Shown: positions 54,030-62,454, counted from the first letter of the stretch. The stretch is DNA of 64,000 nt from Fodinibius salsisoli (GCF_026229185.1 NZ_JAGGJA010000013.1:46786-110785); one strand, 5' to 3'. The notes: generated from the sequence alone by a model not told the origin. A program made the numbers and translations.

Positions 54030-54704
54030 TCAACTGTCGACCCGCTGTTCACTGGTCGGTACTAAACCATAGTATTCTGCTACTTCGTGATAGCTTGTCA
54101 AATCGACCGGCAGATTAGGCTTCGAAGATCCAGAAGGATTGGATCCTGGTATGATCACATAGCGGAACCGGGTACCCCGATCTGCAGCATATTCTATTTC
54201 GCGCAAGTTAGTGCCATCCAGTGATTCGACTATGATTAGCAGTCCCCGTTGGCTTTCTTGGTTATCCCCAAACCGGAATGAATATAATACTTCCCCTCTG
54301 GCCCATCGGGCACTTCCAGGCAAGGGATAAATTGAACTATCTCCAAAGTTTGATACATAAACCATAACCAAGGTATTGTTTTGAAGATCGCTGTAGTTGA
54401 TCTGGCCTTCCAGAGATATTCTCATAACTTTTCTCTGAGGATCATCTAGATAGTTCCAGTTGGCGTCCAGCCAGTCTGAATAGATAACATTGGCATTGCC
54501 GTCTTCACCTTGTGGACCCTGCGGGCCTTCTGGTCCCTGCTCTCCCTGTGGTCCTTGTTCACCCTGGACACCCTGAGGTCCCTGTGGACCTTCACAAGCT
54601 GACATTCCTAAAACAAGTATTAGCAACAAAGGTAATAGCAGATAAGAAATGCGTTTTCCCAGCTTTAATATCGCAATATGTCTTTGTCGGTTGATGATAT
54701 TCAT
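54030..54704 (-). CDS. Collagen-stalk lipoprotein 3
   Basis: A 224-residue protein. The lipobox is VLGMSACEG. The Gly-x-y stalk (about 14 triplets: [18 protein letters not shown] and onward) ends in [11 protein letters not shown], as in the paralogues. The head differs: [20 protein letters not shown] and [19 protein letters not shown] show no similarity to heads 1 and 2. The C-terminus again has [11 protein letters not shown]. The 80-base stalk segment is identical to that of lipoprotein 2. It is the gene nearest to the sigma factor, with a 26-bp element copy 76 bases upstream. A surface role is likely, as with other collagen-like bacterial lipoproteins. Confidence 0.85.
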   Translation of the reverse strand: MNIINRQRHIAILKLGKRISYLLLPLLLILVLGMSACEGPQGPQGVQGEQGPQGEQGPEGPQGPQGEDGNANVIYSDWLDANWNYLDDPQRKVMRISLEGQINYSDLQNNTLVMVYVSNFGDSSIYPLPGSARWARGEVLYSFRFGDNQESQRGLLIIVESLDGTNLREIEYAADRGTRFRYVIIPGSNPSGSSKPNLPVDLTSYHEVAEYYGLVPTSEQRVDS

Positions 54705-54780
54705 ATTTTTCGTCTCATTTTGAATTATTCATTGGTTAAAGTACGAAAGATCGACTTTGGCGATCCCTTAACATGTTTAT

Positions 54781-54806
54781 GCGTAAAAAAAATGGTAAGC
54801 ACGACA
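54781..54806 (-). promoter_or_regulatory. 26-bp element, copy 5
   Basis: GCGTAAAA, 11 bases (AAAATGGTAAG), CACGACA. It lies 76 bases before the start of collagen-stalk lipoprotein 3. Confidence 0.7.
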
Positions 54807-54835
54807 CCGAACGGGTGGATATACCATCATATAGA

Positions 54836-54864
54836 AATGCCGCAAGGCAATTGCTTGCGGCATT
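54836..54864. terminator. Perfect hairpin between elements 5 and 6
   Basis: AATGCCGCAAG pairs with CTTGCGGCATT across a GCAATTG loop. Followed on the leftward strand by TTTCTAT, a weak T tract. If element 6 is a leftward promoter, this hairpin would end a transcript of about 100-125 bases. Confidence 0.5.
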
Positions 54865-54967
54865 ATCTACCCTCTCTCTTATGTAGGCCTCTCCAACCCT
54901 AGTTAACCTTACTTTTTACCATATTTGCTTATATATTACTTTTTGAGAAGATCCCTCTGTAGAAGAA

Positions 54968-54993
54968 GCGCAAAAAAAGCGAAGAGTACGACA
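54968..54993 (-). promoter_or_regulatory. 26-bp element, copy 6, next to the sigma gene
   Basis: GCGCAAAA, 11 bases (AAAGCGAAGAG), TACGACA. Its orientation is the same as the other copies, so as a promoter it would point away from the sigma factor gene. It lies 16 bases before the likely TTG start of that gene. It could be a divergent element or a shared operator. Confidence 0.6.
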
Positions 54994-55009
54994 TGCTATT
55001 TTAACTCAT

Positions 55010-55579
55010 TTGTCCGTGGATAAGAATCCCAGCATGACACAACTTTTACTCGAGGCCGGTTCCGGAGATAAAGAGGCTATGGATGCACTATATCCCCACG
55101 TATACAACCAGCTCCGTGATATCGCGAAAGCCCAGCTCAGCAAAGAACGTAGCGGCCATACCATACAGAAAACAGCCTTGGTTCACGAGGTATACCTTAA
55201 ACTTATTGATCAAACTCGGGTTGATTGGCAAGGCCGGACACACTTTTATGCTATCGCCTCTCGTGCTATGCGTCAGATACTGATAGATTATGCCCGGAAA
55301 CGAAACGCCCAAAAACGAGGAGGCAACCAAGAGCCCCTGCCCTTTGATGAAGAAAAGATTGCCTTAGACAATCATACTGAACAGCTGCTGGAGCTTAATG
55401 ACCTTATTGATAAACTGGCCGAATTTGATGAACGCAAAAGCCGGGTCGTTGAGATGCGTTTTTTTGGTGGAATGACCATCCGTGAAATTGCTGAGCTGCT
55501 CGATGTCTCTACTCGTACAATCGATCGTGACTGGCTCAAAGCCCGGGGATGGATTTACCAGGAATTGACTAAGACCTAA
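55010..55579 (+). CDS. ECF sigma factor (planctomycete-type, ECF43-like)
   Basis: A 189-residue sigma factor. TTG is the likely start, although GTG at 55016 or ATG at 55034 (MTQLLLEAGSGD) are possible. Region 2 is HTIQKTALVHEVYLKLID, with FYAIASRAMRQILIDYARKR in the -10-binding part. Region 4 is RKSRVVEMRFFGGMTIREIA, with STRTIDRDWLKARGW as the recognition helix. The acidic DAED stretch of typical ECF factors is absent and is replaced by QKTALVHE. This matches the ECF43-type group found next to Ser/Thr kinases, where the Thr in this region is phosphorylated to restore charge (EcfP/PknT of Vibrio parahaemolyticus). The kinase gene follows by 82 bases. Confidence 0.85.
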   Translation: MSVDKNPSMTQLLLEAGSGDKEAMDALYPHVYNQLRDIAKAQLSKERSGHTIQKTALVHEVYLKLIDQTRVDWQGRTHFYAIASRAMRQILIDYARKRNAQKRGGNQEPLPFDEEKIALDNHTEQLLELNDLIDKLAEFDERKSRVVEMRFFGGMTIREIAELLDVSTRTIDRDWLKARGWIYQELTKT

Positions 55580-55660
55580 TCTAAATTTTTTTGTAAGGAT
55601 ATCGGTGTTTAACGGTCTTACTAATAAAGAGGGTAAAAACAATCAACTTTATAAATAGTT

Positions 55661-58090
55661 ATGGACCGTCAACATTGGAAAAAAATAAGCCACATTTTTG
55701 ATTTAGCTCTTAACCTGCCCCAAGATCGACGAACGACTTATATAAAACAGCTCTGCAGAGATGATCCGGCACTTGAAGAAGAAATCAACGATTTATTGGC
55801 ATCCGTTGAAGCATCAGACCAAATGCTGGATGACCATCTTCGGAAAAATAAAGCTCTGCTCAACAGCCTCACTACCCATCTCCAAGAAACCAACATCAAT
55901 CGCTCGCTGGTTGGCCAAACCATAGGGAGCTGGAAAGTTACGGCTCTGCTGGGCCGAGGAGGAATGGGGGAAGTCTATCACGTTGAACGTTGCGACTCCG
56001 ATATCCACCAGAAAGGAGCGCTAAAAATAATGCGGCATGGACTTAATACGCCCGATAATATGCGGCGTTTTCGGCTGGAAAAACAGATTCTGGCGGGTCT
56101 GCATCATCCCAATATCGCCGGTCTGATTGACGGTGGCATTAGCGATGACGGCCGCCCCTACCTCGTAATGGAGTATGTTGACGGGATCCCCATTGATCAA
56201 TATTGTGATAAGCATCAGCTGACGATCGACCAGCGATTATCACTTTTAAAAACCGTATGCCAAGCGGTGCAGCATGCACACAAAAATCTGATTGTACACC
56301 GAGACCTAAAGCCCGCCAATATTCTTGTAACCGAAGAGGGGCATGTTAAAATTCTGGATTTCGGCATTGCCAAGCTACTTGATTCTGATCTTTATGATCT
56401 GCCTGCTGCCGAAACCCGCCAAAGCATGCGGTTGATGAGTCTTGAATATGCTGCTCCTGAGCAGGTGTCCGGAAACACCATTACTACCTCTACGGATGTT
56501 TATCCACTGGGGATCCTGCTATATGAACTTCTTACCGGGGTACATCCTTTTAACTTTGAGGAAAAAGGAATCAAAGAGATTGAAGAGACCATCCTGAACG
56601 AAGAACCACCCAGACCGAGTCAACGCCAGGCTGCGATCAATGATTCTGATACTCTTATCGAAGCCCGAAAAACCAGCCAGACGGCTCTTTTGGGCCAGCT
56701 CAGGGGCGATCTTGATGCTATTACCTGCAAAGCACTTAGAAAAGAGATGGATCAACGTTACCAGTCGGTCAGCCAACTTGTGGATGATTTGAACCGGTTT
56801 AAGGCCGACAAGCCGGTAACGGCCCGCTATGGATCCACCCGGTATTACATTTTAAAATTTTATAAGCGGCATAAAAAAAGAATTGGTATTGCTGCCGGTG
56901 CTGTAATAATTATAACCGCATTGACGATTTTCTATACCTTTCAACTGGCCCAGCAGCGCAATGAGGCTCAGCTCCAGGCCCAAAAGGCAGAGCAGGTTAA
57001 AGAACTACTTGTCAGTATATTCCAAAGTGGAGACCCTTTTCGAGAGCCAGAGGCCAACGACTTATCGATCCAGGACGTTTTGGACCGCGGCATGCACCGG
57101 ATATCGAATTCGCTGGAATCTCAACCACTGGTGAAGGCTGAACTCCAGGAAGCACTGGGCAGCGTTTATTCCGGACTCATTATGTATCCCAAAGCGGAAC
57201 CACTATTGCGCAATGCGCTGGCTACCTACAAGCAAGAACTCGGGCCCAACGCCCCGGATGTGGCCCAGGCATCTCTTTTGCTGGGATTCATGCTTTTCAG
57301 AAAAGGTGAATACAACGAAACGGAGACTCTTTTTGAGGATGCCAAACGGATATACAAAAGTAACAATGGTATCGAGAACACTCATTACGCTTATGCTGTA
57401 AAAATGATGGGCGCTCTGTTTTCTGAAACGGGACGTCCCCAGGAAGCTTTGGACCAGTATAATCAAGCGATCCAAATCTACGAGCAGAAAAGTGCACCCG
57501 AAATTGCCGGCACTTATATGGATCGGGGATACGTACTGATGGGACTGGGACAGTTTGATGAAGCGGAGGCAAGCCTGGAGCGATCTATCGAATTGTTTAA
57601 AGAGTACAACCAAGAACCAGAAGTTGCTATCGCGAATGCGTTGACCGGGCTGGGACAAACAATGCAGCTAAAAGGGAAACTTGCTAAAGCCGAAGAATAT
57701 CACCGAGAGGCTCTGAATATCCGCCAACAAATTTTTGATCCCGGTCATACTTATATTGCATCGTCTCATCTGAGGCTGGGCTGGGTTTTAGTGGAGGAAC
57801 ACAGAATTGAGGAAGCGATTCCCTTGGTTAAGAAAGCTTATCAAAGCTTTAAAAACCACCTGCCGCCCAATCACTGGAAAGTTGCAGCTTCAGAAGGTGT
57901 TTTAGCCCTTGCCTGGCTTGGCCAAGGCAAATACAGGCAAGCAGAACAAACACTGCTCAACACCTATGGCGTACTAAAAAAGCAATTTGGCCCAAATGAC
58001 TGGCGTACTCGAAGGGCCCGGCAAACAGTTGCAAAGCTTTATGCGGCATGGAAGAAACCCCAAAAAGCGCAAGCTTACTTGAATAATTGA
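55661..58090 (+). CDS. Membrane Ser/Thr protein kinase with TPR repeats
   Basis: An 809-residue kinase. An N-terminal helical part (residues 1-85) is followed by the kinase domain: glycine loop LGRGGMGEVYHV (97-108), Lys 122 in ALKIM, catalytic HRDLKPANIL, DFGIAKLL and SLEYAAPEQ. One membrane helix lies near residues 408-428 (IGIAAGAVIIITALTIFYTF). The rest is a set of TPR repeats (about 500-800), typical of ligand or protein binding outside the membrane. All catalytic residues are present, so it should be active. It follows the sigma gene by 82 bases in the same direction, and so should control it. The trigger would be sensed by the TPR domain. Confidence 0.92.
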   Translation: MDRQHWKKISHIFDLALNLPQDRRTTYIKQLCRDDPALEEEINDLLASVEASDQMLDDHLRKNKALLNSLTTHLQETNINRSLVGQTIGSWKVTALLGRGGMGEVYHVERCDSDIHQKGALKIMRHGLNTPDNMRRFRLEKQILAGLHHPNIAGLIDGGISDDGRPYLVMEYVDGIPIDQYCDKHQLTIDQRLSLLKTVCQAVQHAHKNLIVHRDLKPANILVTEEGHVKILDFGIAKLLDSDLYDLPAAETRQSMRLMSLEYAAPEQVSGNTITTSTDVYPLGILLYELLTGVHPFNFEEKGIKEIEETILNEEPPRPSQRQAAINDSDTLIEARKTSQTALLGQLRGDLDAITCKALRKEMDQRYQSVSQLVDDLNRFKADKPVTARYGSTRYYILKFYKRHKKRIGIAAGAVIIITALTIFYTFQLAQQRNEAQLQAQKAEQVKELLVSIFQSGDPFREPEANDLSIQDVLDRGMHRISNSLESQPLVKAELQEALGSVYSGLIMYPKAEPLLRNALATYKQELGPNAPDVAQASLLLGFMLFRKGEYNETETLFEDAKRIYKSNNGIENTHYAYAVKMMGALFSETGRPQEALDQYNQAIQIYEQKSAPEIAGTYMDRGYVLMGLGQFDEAEASLERSIELFKEYNQEPEVAIANALTGLGQTMQLKGKLAKAEEYHREALNIRQQIFDPGHTYIASSHLRLGWVLVEEHRIEEAIPLVKKAYQSFKNHLPPNHWKVAASEGVLALAWLGQGKYRQAEQTLLNTYGVLKKQFGPNDWRTRRARQTVAKLYAAWKKPQKAQAYLNN

Positions 58091-58436
58091 TAAAGTGTGT
58101 TATAAGTTTACTCCAAACAGAGAAATATTTACAGAGGAATCACAAATCCCACCTTAAAATCCAGCTATTAGCTGTTATTCCTTTCTGAATATTTTTTACT
58201 TCCTGCCAACACTTACTTTAAAAACCTTGGCAAAAAAGATGATTTTCAAAACACTTCCTTTACATGATAGGAAATTACTTTAATTAATAACTAAAAAATA
58301 GATCCCATTCGATTTTAATGGTGATTTTAACTTCTATTATGGAAACTTTTTGTGCTTTTTGATAGTTAAAGCACCATAGTAGTAAATTTTGTGTTCGTTT
58401 TTTCTAACTCATTAATCTTAAAATAACATTCTTGTT
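58091..58436. other. AT-rich intergenic region before the OMP gene
   Basis: About 345 bases. The kinase gene has no obvious terminator here. I see no small gene. A TTTTGTGTTC stretch just before the next gene could be a weak -7-like element. Confidence 0.4.
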
Positions 58437-59027
58437 ATGAAAAAATTATTACTGTCAGTTTTATTGTTATCTGGATTTATTTGCTTTAGCGCAACCAATG
58501 CCCATGCCCAATTGGGTATCAAAGCAGGTTTTAACTCTGCCAACTTTAATGACACAGATGCTTCCCTGGACTCACGATCAGGTTTCACAGCCGGATTGAC
58601 GTATGACTTTGGCATCCCTATGAGTCCTATCACCATTCAGCCCGGTGTATTTTATGCTCAAAAAGGAGCCAAATTTTCAGGAGAAGGTGCAGAAACAACG
58701 ACAAGGCTGGATTATATCGAAATTCCTGTTGTTGCTAAATTTGATTTCATCCTTGATAATCCAATGCTAACGCCGCACGTCTTTTTTGGACCTTATATGG
58801 GCTTCAATATTAATGCCGAGCAAGAAGGTTCTGCCGGAGAAACCTCTGGATCTGCTGATATTAGCGATGAAGTTAAAGGCACCGATTTTGGGGTTGTCGT
58901 TGGTGCAGGAGCGGATATCACTAAATTTAATGTTGGGGTACGATATTCGGCCGGACTCTCCAACGCCTTTGAAGAAGGCGACGGTAAAAACGGGGTGTTT
59001 TCTATTGTTGCCGGCATAAACTTTTAA
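58437..59027 (+). CDS. Porin-family outer-membrane beta-barrel protein (PorT-like)
   Basis: A 196-residue protein. The signal peptide is MKKLLLSVLLLSGFICFSAT and the mature N-terminus QLGIKAGFNSANF is the classical opening strand of outer_membrane beta-brl_2 proteins. Amphipathic strands follow (ITIQPGVFYAQKGAKFSGEG, YIEIPVVAKFDFI, HVFFGPYMGFNI). The last strand ends in SIVAGINF with the terminal aromatic residue used by BamA. The barrel should have about eight strands. It is probably structural. Followed by a clear terminator. Confidence 0.9.
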   Translation: MKKLLLSVLLLSGFICFSATNAHAQLGIKAGFNSANFNDTDASLDSRSGFTAGLTYDFGIPMSPITIQPGVFYAQKGAKFSGEGAETTTRLDYIEIPVVAKFDFILDNPMLTPHVFFGPYMGFNINAEQEGSAGETSGSADISDEVKGTDFGVVVGAGADITKFNVGVRYSAGLSNAFEEGDGKNGVFSIVAGINF

Positions 59028-59052
59028 GTAAGCTTATTAAGCTACTTTTTTC

Positions 59053-59092
59053 AAAAGGCTTCACTGATCGGTGAAGCCTTTTTCTTTTTTTT
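59053..59092 (+). terminator. Terminator of the outer-membrane barrel gene
   Basis: AAAAGGCTTCAC pairs with GTGAAGCCTTTT across a TGATCG loop and is followed by a long T tract. It lies 26 bases after the stop codon. Confidence 0.92.
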
Positions 59093-59160
59093 AAATATTT
59101 TGCACGGATTCTTCATTTTTATAGATTACCGATCAATGACTAATCACTTAAAAAGCTCAA

Positions 59161-59934
59161 ATGTTTATCCATTCAAAATTCCGTTTCCACACACTCTCTT
59201 TGCTATTGCTGACATTATTATTTATAGGTTGTAATCAAGACTCTGCAGAGGGACAAAATAATCCGGCCGAAGAAAACTCCTCAATACTCATTTTTTCAAA
59301 GACCGAAGGATTTCGACACGGATCGATTGAAACAGGTGCAGAGGCCGTGCAAAAACTGGTTTCTGAGGAAGAGTTACAACCTTTGCATACCGAAAATGCT
59401 GCCTACTTTCATCCTGACAGCCTCGCTTCCTTTGAGGCGGTCATCTTTTTGAATACTACGGGAGATATCCTAAACGACCAACAGCAACAACATTTTGAGC
59501 AATTCATTCAGCAAGGTGGCGGGTTCGTAGGTATCCATGCTGCAGCCGATACCGAATATGAGTGGCCATGGTACGGAAATATGGTGGGCGCCTATTTTGT
59601 GAGTCACCCCGCAATACAAGAGGCAACCTTAAATGTCATTGACCAATCCCATCCTGCCACCTCTCACCTGCCATCCGAGTGGGTTCGAACAGATGAGTGG
59701 TATAACTATAAGGAGATCAGTGATCAAATCAATGTGCTTATTGAGCTGGATGAGTCCAGCTATGAGGGCGGCGAAAATGGAGACTACCATCCTATCAGCT
59801 GGTATCATGACTATGATGGAGGGCGAGCATTTTATACCGGGCTTGGCCATACCGAGGAAAGCTATTCGGAACCCCATTTCTTAGATCTTCTGAGAGGTGC
59901 CCTGGATTACGTTCTTGAGGCCAAAGCAGAGTAA
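59161..59934 (+). CDS. ThuA domain lipoprotein
   Basis: A 257-residue protein. The lipobox is TLLFIGCNQD, so it should be a lipoprotein. The ThuA (glutamine-amidotransferase-like) fold is clear: ILIFSKTEGFRHGSIETG, FLNTTGDILNDQQQQHFEQF, the GGGFVGIHAAADTEYEWPWY signature and a C-terminal GGRAFYTGLGHTEESY. ThuA is linked to trehalose and other sugar use, though in Bacteroidota many such proteins are secreted and of unknown substrate. It is not in an operon with sugar genes here. Confidence 0.9.
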   Translation: MFIHSKFRFHTLSLLLLTLLFIGCNQDSAEGQNNPAEENSSILIFSKTEGFRHGSIETGAEAVQKLVSEEELQPLHTENAAYFHPDSLASFEAVIFLNTTGDILNDQQQQHFEQFIQQGGGFVGIHAAADTEYEWPWYGNMVGAYFVSHPAIQEATLNVIDQSHPATSHLPSEWVRTDEWYNYKEISDQINVLIELDESSYEGGENGDYHPISWYHDYDGGRAFYTGLGHTEESYSEPHFLDLLRGALDYVLEAKAE

Positions 59935-59987
59935 TATTTCGATCTCAAACAGACTAAAGTTCTCTGCCTATAAGACAAATCAAGTAA

Positions 59988-60236
59988 CTACTGATCTGCG
60001 GGTACGATCTGCCCGGTGGGAGTAATTTTTTCTCCGGGTGCAGGTTCTTCCATGGGAAATTTATCGATCGATACATTAGGATCGCGATCGTAAGGCACAT
60101 AGTGGGAATGGGAACCATGTGACACCGCGGTATACGACTTTTCATTAAAATAGCCAAGTGCATCAGCCAGGGCCAAGCCAGCTAACACAACAACAACTGC
60201 AATGAAGACATATTTTAGCTTATTCTTGGAGGTCAT
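59988..60236 (-). CDS. Small membrane-anchored protein
   Basis: An 82-residue protein with one N-terminal membrane helix (YVFIAVVVVLAGLALADAL), then a His- and Pro-rich region (TAVSHGSHSHYVPYDRDPN) and a short acidic tail. I recognise no family. The His-rich stretch (HGSHSH) could bind metal. It is separated from the YIP1 gene by a terminator. Confidence 0.6.
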   Translation of the reverse strand: MTSKNKLKYVFIAVVVVLAGLALADALGYFNEKSYTAVSHGSHSHYVPYDRDPNVSIDKFPMEEPAPGEKITPTGQIVPADQ

Positions 60237-60360
60237 AATATTATCCTTACTGCCGGGTTATTACCTGATAGGCAAGCATTAATATATTCTTTTCGATTGA
60301 TAAAAATAAGGGTATTTGGCTGAGAACTGAAATACTTTTCCAGAGATAATATCTCTGGAA

Positions 60361-60401
60361 AATAAAAAGCCCGCCGACTCATACAATGAATCGACGGACT
60401 T
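60361..60401 (-). terminator. Terminator of the YIP1 gene
   Basis: In the gene direction AAGTCCGTCGA pairs with TCGGCGGGCTT (two G-U pairs) across a 13-base loop, followed by TTTTATTTT. It lies about 95 bases after the YIP1 stop. The intervening sequence also has two hairpins (CTCCTGTTGGAG and a GGCCGAAAGGGC-type loop), see findings. Confidence 0.75.
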
Positions 60402-60495
60402 GAATTGTCTCTCCTAAGCCTGCCTCCATCTAATGCAAGCTATTTCGCCCTTTCGGCCTCTCCTCCAACAGGAGCAGAATGCCTATTCCTTTTCT

Positions 60496-61029
60496 TTAAT
60501 AAATACCTGCCATAGGTGGAGCAAAGAGAGCAGAAACAATAAGCTGTACGACAATTACGACCAGAGCACAAACAATAACATAGGCTAAGCGCTTATCATC
60601 AGGGGTTTCCATCATTACAGGGATGCCCACCCAAAACAGATAAATACTATAAAGCCCAAAGAGACTAACCCAACTCAACAAAAAAGAAAGGTTAGCAATG
60701 ACAGAAGCTAAAAATGAAGGGGTTGCGGCATATACCACTAACTTAAAAGCATTATTCAGATTTTTAGTAGAATTAAACTTTTCTGCCAGTTCATTTGCCA
60801 CATAAGCTGCAACTACAATTCCAAGCAGAGGCATCACCAATTGGTACACGGCTATATTTAAAGACCAATGACCTATCAATCCAGCTAAAGTGGCCAGTAC
60901 CACGAGCGGCAGGGCATAAAATACAATGAGCTCTTTATTCGATTTACTTTCCCCTTTAATTGCCTGCCATTCGTCTTTTGGACTTACAATAATCCCTTTT
61001 GCTCTGTCAATAATATACTGTATATCCAT
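60496..61029 (-). CDS. YIP1 family membrane protein
   Basis: A 177-residue protein with five hydrophobic segments. The Yip1 layout is visible: N-terminal MDIQYIIDRAKGIIVSPKDEWQ (the amphipathic lead), then IVFYALPLVVLATLAGLIGH, and the C-terminal VCALVVIVVQLIVSALFA. YIP1 proteins in bacteria are of unknown function. It has its own terminator, and it is transcribed alone. Confidence 0.9.
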   Translation of the reverse strand: MDIQYIIDRAKGIIVSPKDEWQAIKGESKSNKELIVFYALPLVVLATLAGLIGHWSLNIAVYQLVMPLLGIVVAAYVANELAEKFNSTKNLNNAFKLVVYAATPSFLASVIANLSFLLSWVSLFGLYSIYLFWVGIPVMMETPDDKRLAYVIVCALVVIVVQLIVSALFAPPMAGIY

Positions 61030-61161
61030 AATCCTTGGTTTAATGCTTATCCCTCATCCAGTTATTTATTATAAGTACACAAATTACCAAAGATTAACAA
61101 GGCCCAACCTTTATACGCTTTTCTCTTTGTATCCATATAAAGGCTGAGCCGTTAATCCATA

Positions 61162-62454
61162 TTATTCAAAAACCAGGTACTGCAGAAGTCGTTCCTGTGG
61201 TCTCCAGTTAGGTGTATGCTCGGATTCAACAGTATGATATGAGCTGTAGAAGACGCTTCCGTCACCTGCCTGGAAGGATACAGTTAATGGACGAACACCT
61301 GATTCTCCACCCCATTCAACATTACCTTCCACCCATTGTGTTACATCAGCAGATGCATGTGGACCGTCAATGACTGCCCATCCGCCTAAAAAGTCAGTAA
61401 TATGAACCGTATTGTCAGCATTCAAGCAGGATTCACCATCAAAGCAATCTACATTTGCCAACCACGATTCCATGTTAGGCTGAAGGATTAAACCGTCAGT
61501 TTCGATACCAGCGTTTCCACTCTGTGCAAAATTTTCGCCCTCTGGTTCATCAGCAGGGGTATCATCAGATCCATAATAATCAATATAAGAAGGGAAAACC
61601 TGTTCAATATAATCATAGGCCCAGTCTGTGGTATATAAGATTCCTCCCGACTCTACAAAGTCTTTGAGGGCCGTACGATCTTCTGTACTTAAAAGGGCTG
61701 CTCCGTCCGAAGATTTTGCGTGAAGATGCGAGTGCGTGTGCGTACTTACCTTTTCGTTAAGCGGCGATTCACTGGCACCACAGTTAATAAAGATAATATC
61801 ATAATTAAAAAGATCCTTTTGTCCGTCTCCATCGGCATCCTCAAACAGTTTGCTTGTATAGTTATAAATATCGAACTGTTCCGTTCCCGGCACAAGCCGA
61901 CCATAATTGAAGTTAGCTTCATCGGTTCCAACTTCTCCAAAACCGACCTTTGCCAAAATATCCTGCATGCGATCATAAGAGCCTTCGACGACTGCAACTT
62001 CTCCATCCAGGCTCTCTTGGGTGCTGGGCATTACAATCTCTCCTAACGTCCCATCACTGTCATTGATATTTATATTCTGCTCAAAAGAGAAAATGCCCTT
62101 CGTAATTTTCAGGGTAACCGAGCTGCCGGAAACCGGAATATTAAAGGTAAAGCTACCATCAGCGTTCGTGCAGGTAAAAGCAGCATAACTTTCGGCTGGC
62201 TCCGGGCATTCTCCTTCCATGGTAGTTGCCAGTGGACTCGCTTTGGCTTTACTGGCTATTGCTTTATTGGCTCCACCTTTGGGGATAAACACTGTCGCCC
62301 CTGCAAGTGGCGTACTGCCATCCGGTGCCTGGATAGTTCCTGTTACTTCCACTTTTTCTCCACCTTCAGAACCCGAAGAGTTATCACTACAGGCCTGCAG
62401 CGTTACAATACAAAGTGCAAAAATTAGGGTGATAGAATAATAATTGGTTTTCAT
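61162..62454 (-). CDS. Secreted lipoprotein with carboxypeptidase-regulatory-like and amidotransferase-like domains
   Basis: A 430-residue protein. The lipobox is IVTLQACSDN. A carboxypeptidase-regulatory-like domain (VEVTGTIQAPDGSTPLAGATVF) follows. The second half looks like a class-I glutamine-amidotransferase/ThuA-like fold: NYDIIFINCGASESP, LKDFVESGGILYTTDWAYDYI, and GDGSVFYSSYHTVESEHTPN near the C-terminus. A His-rich insertion (VSTHTHSHLHAKSS) may bind metal. Four Cys residues (EGECPEPAESYAAFTC and DCFDGESC) likely form disulfides. It is probably an outer-surface protein of unknown function, and a second fold of this type lies 1.2 kb away (the ThuA lipoprotein). Confidence 0.8.
   Translation of the reverse strand: MKTNYYSITLIFALCIVTLQACSDNSSGSEGGEKVEVTGTIQAPDGSTPLAGATVFIPKGGANKAIASKAKASPLATTMEGECPEPAESYAAFTCTNADGSFTFNIPVSGSSVTLKITKGIFSFEQNININDSDGTLGEIVMPSTQESLDGEVAVVEGSYDRMQDILAKVGFGEVGTDEANFNYGRLVPGTEQFDIYNYTSKLFEDADGDGQKDLFNYDIIFINCGASESPLNEKVSTHTHSHLHAKSSDGAALLSTEDRTALKDFVESGGILYTTDWAYDYIEQVFPSYIDYYGSDDTPADEPEGENFAQSGNAGIETDGLILQPNMESWLANVDCFDGESCLNADNTVHITDFLGGWAVIDGPHASADVTQWVEGNVEWGGESGVRPLTVSFQAGDGSVFYSSYHTVESEHTPNWRPQERLLQYLVFE

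Noticed and set aside
60402..60495. A possible tRNA or known riboswitch after the YIP1 gene
   Set aside because: No cloverleaf with anticodon arm and no match to the glycine, cobalamin or c-di-GMP class conserved bases that I know. Kept only as an unexplained structured stretch.
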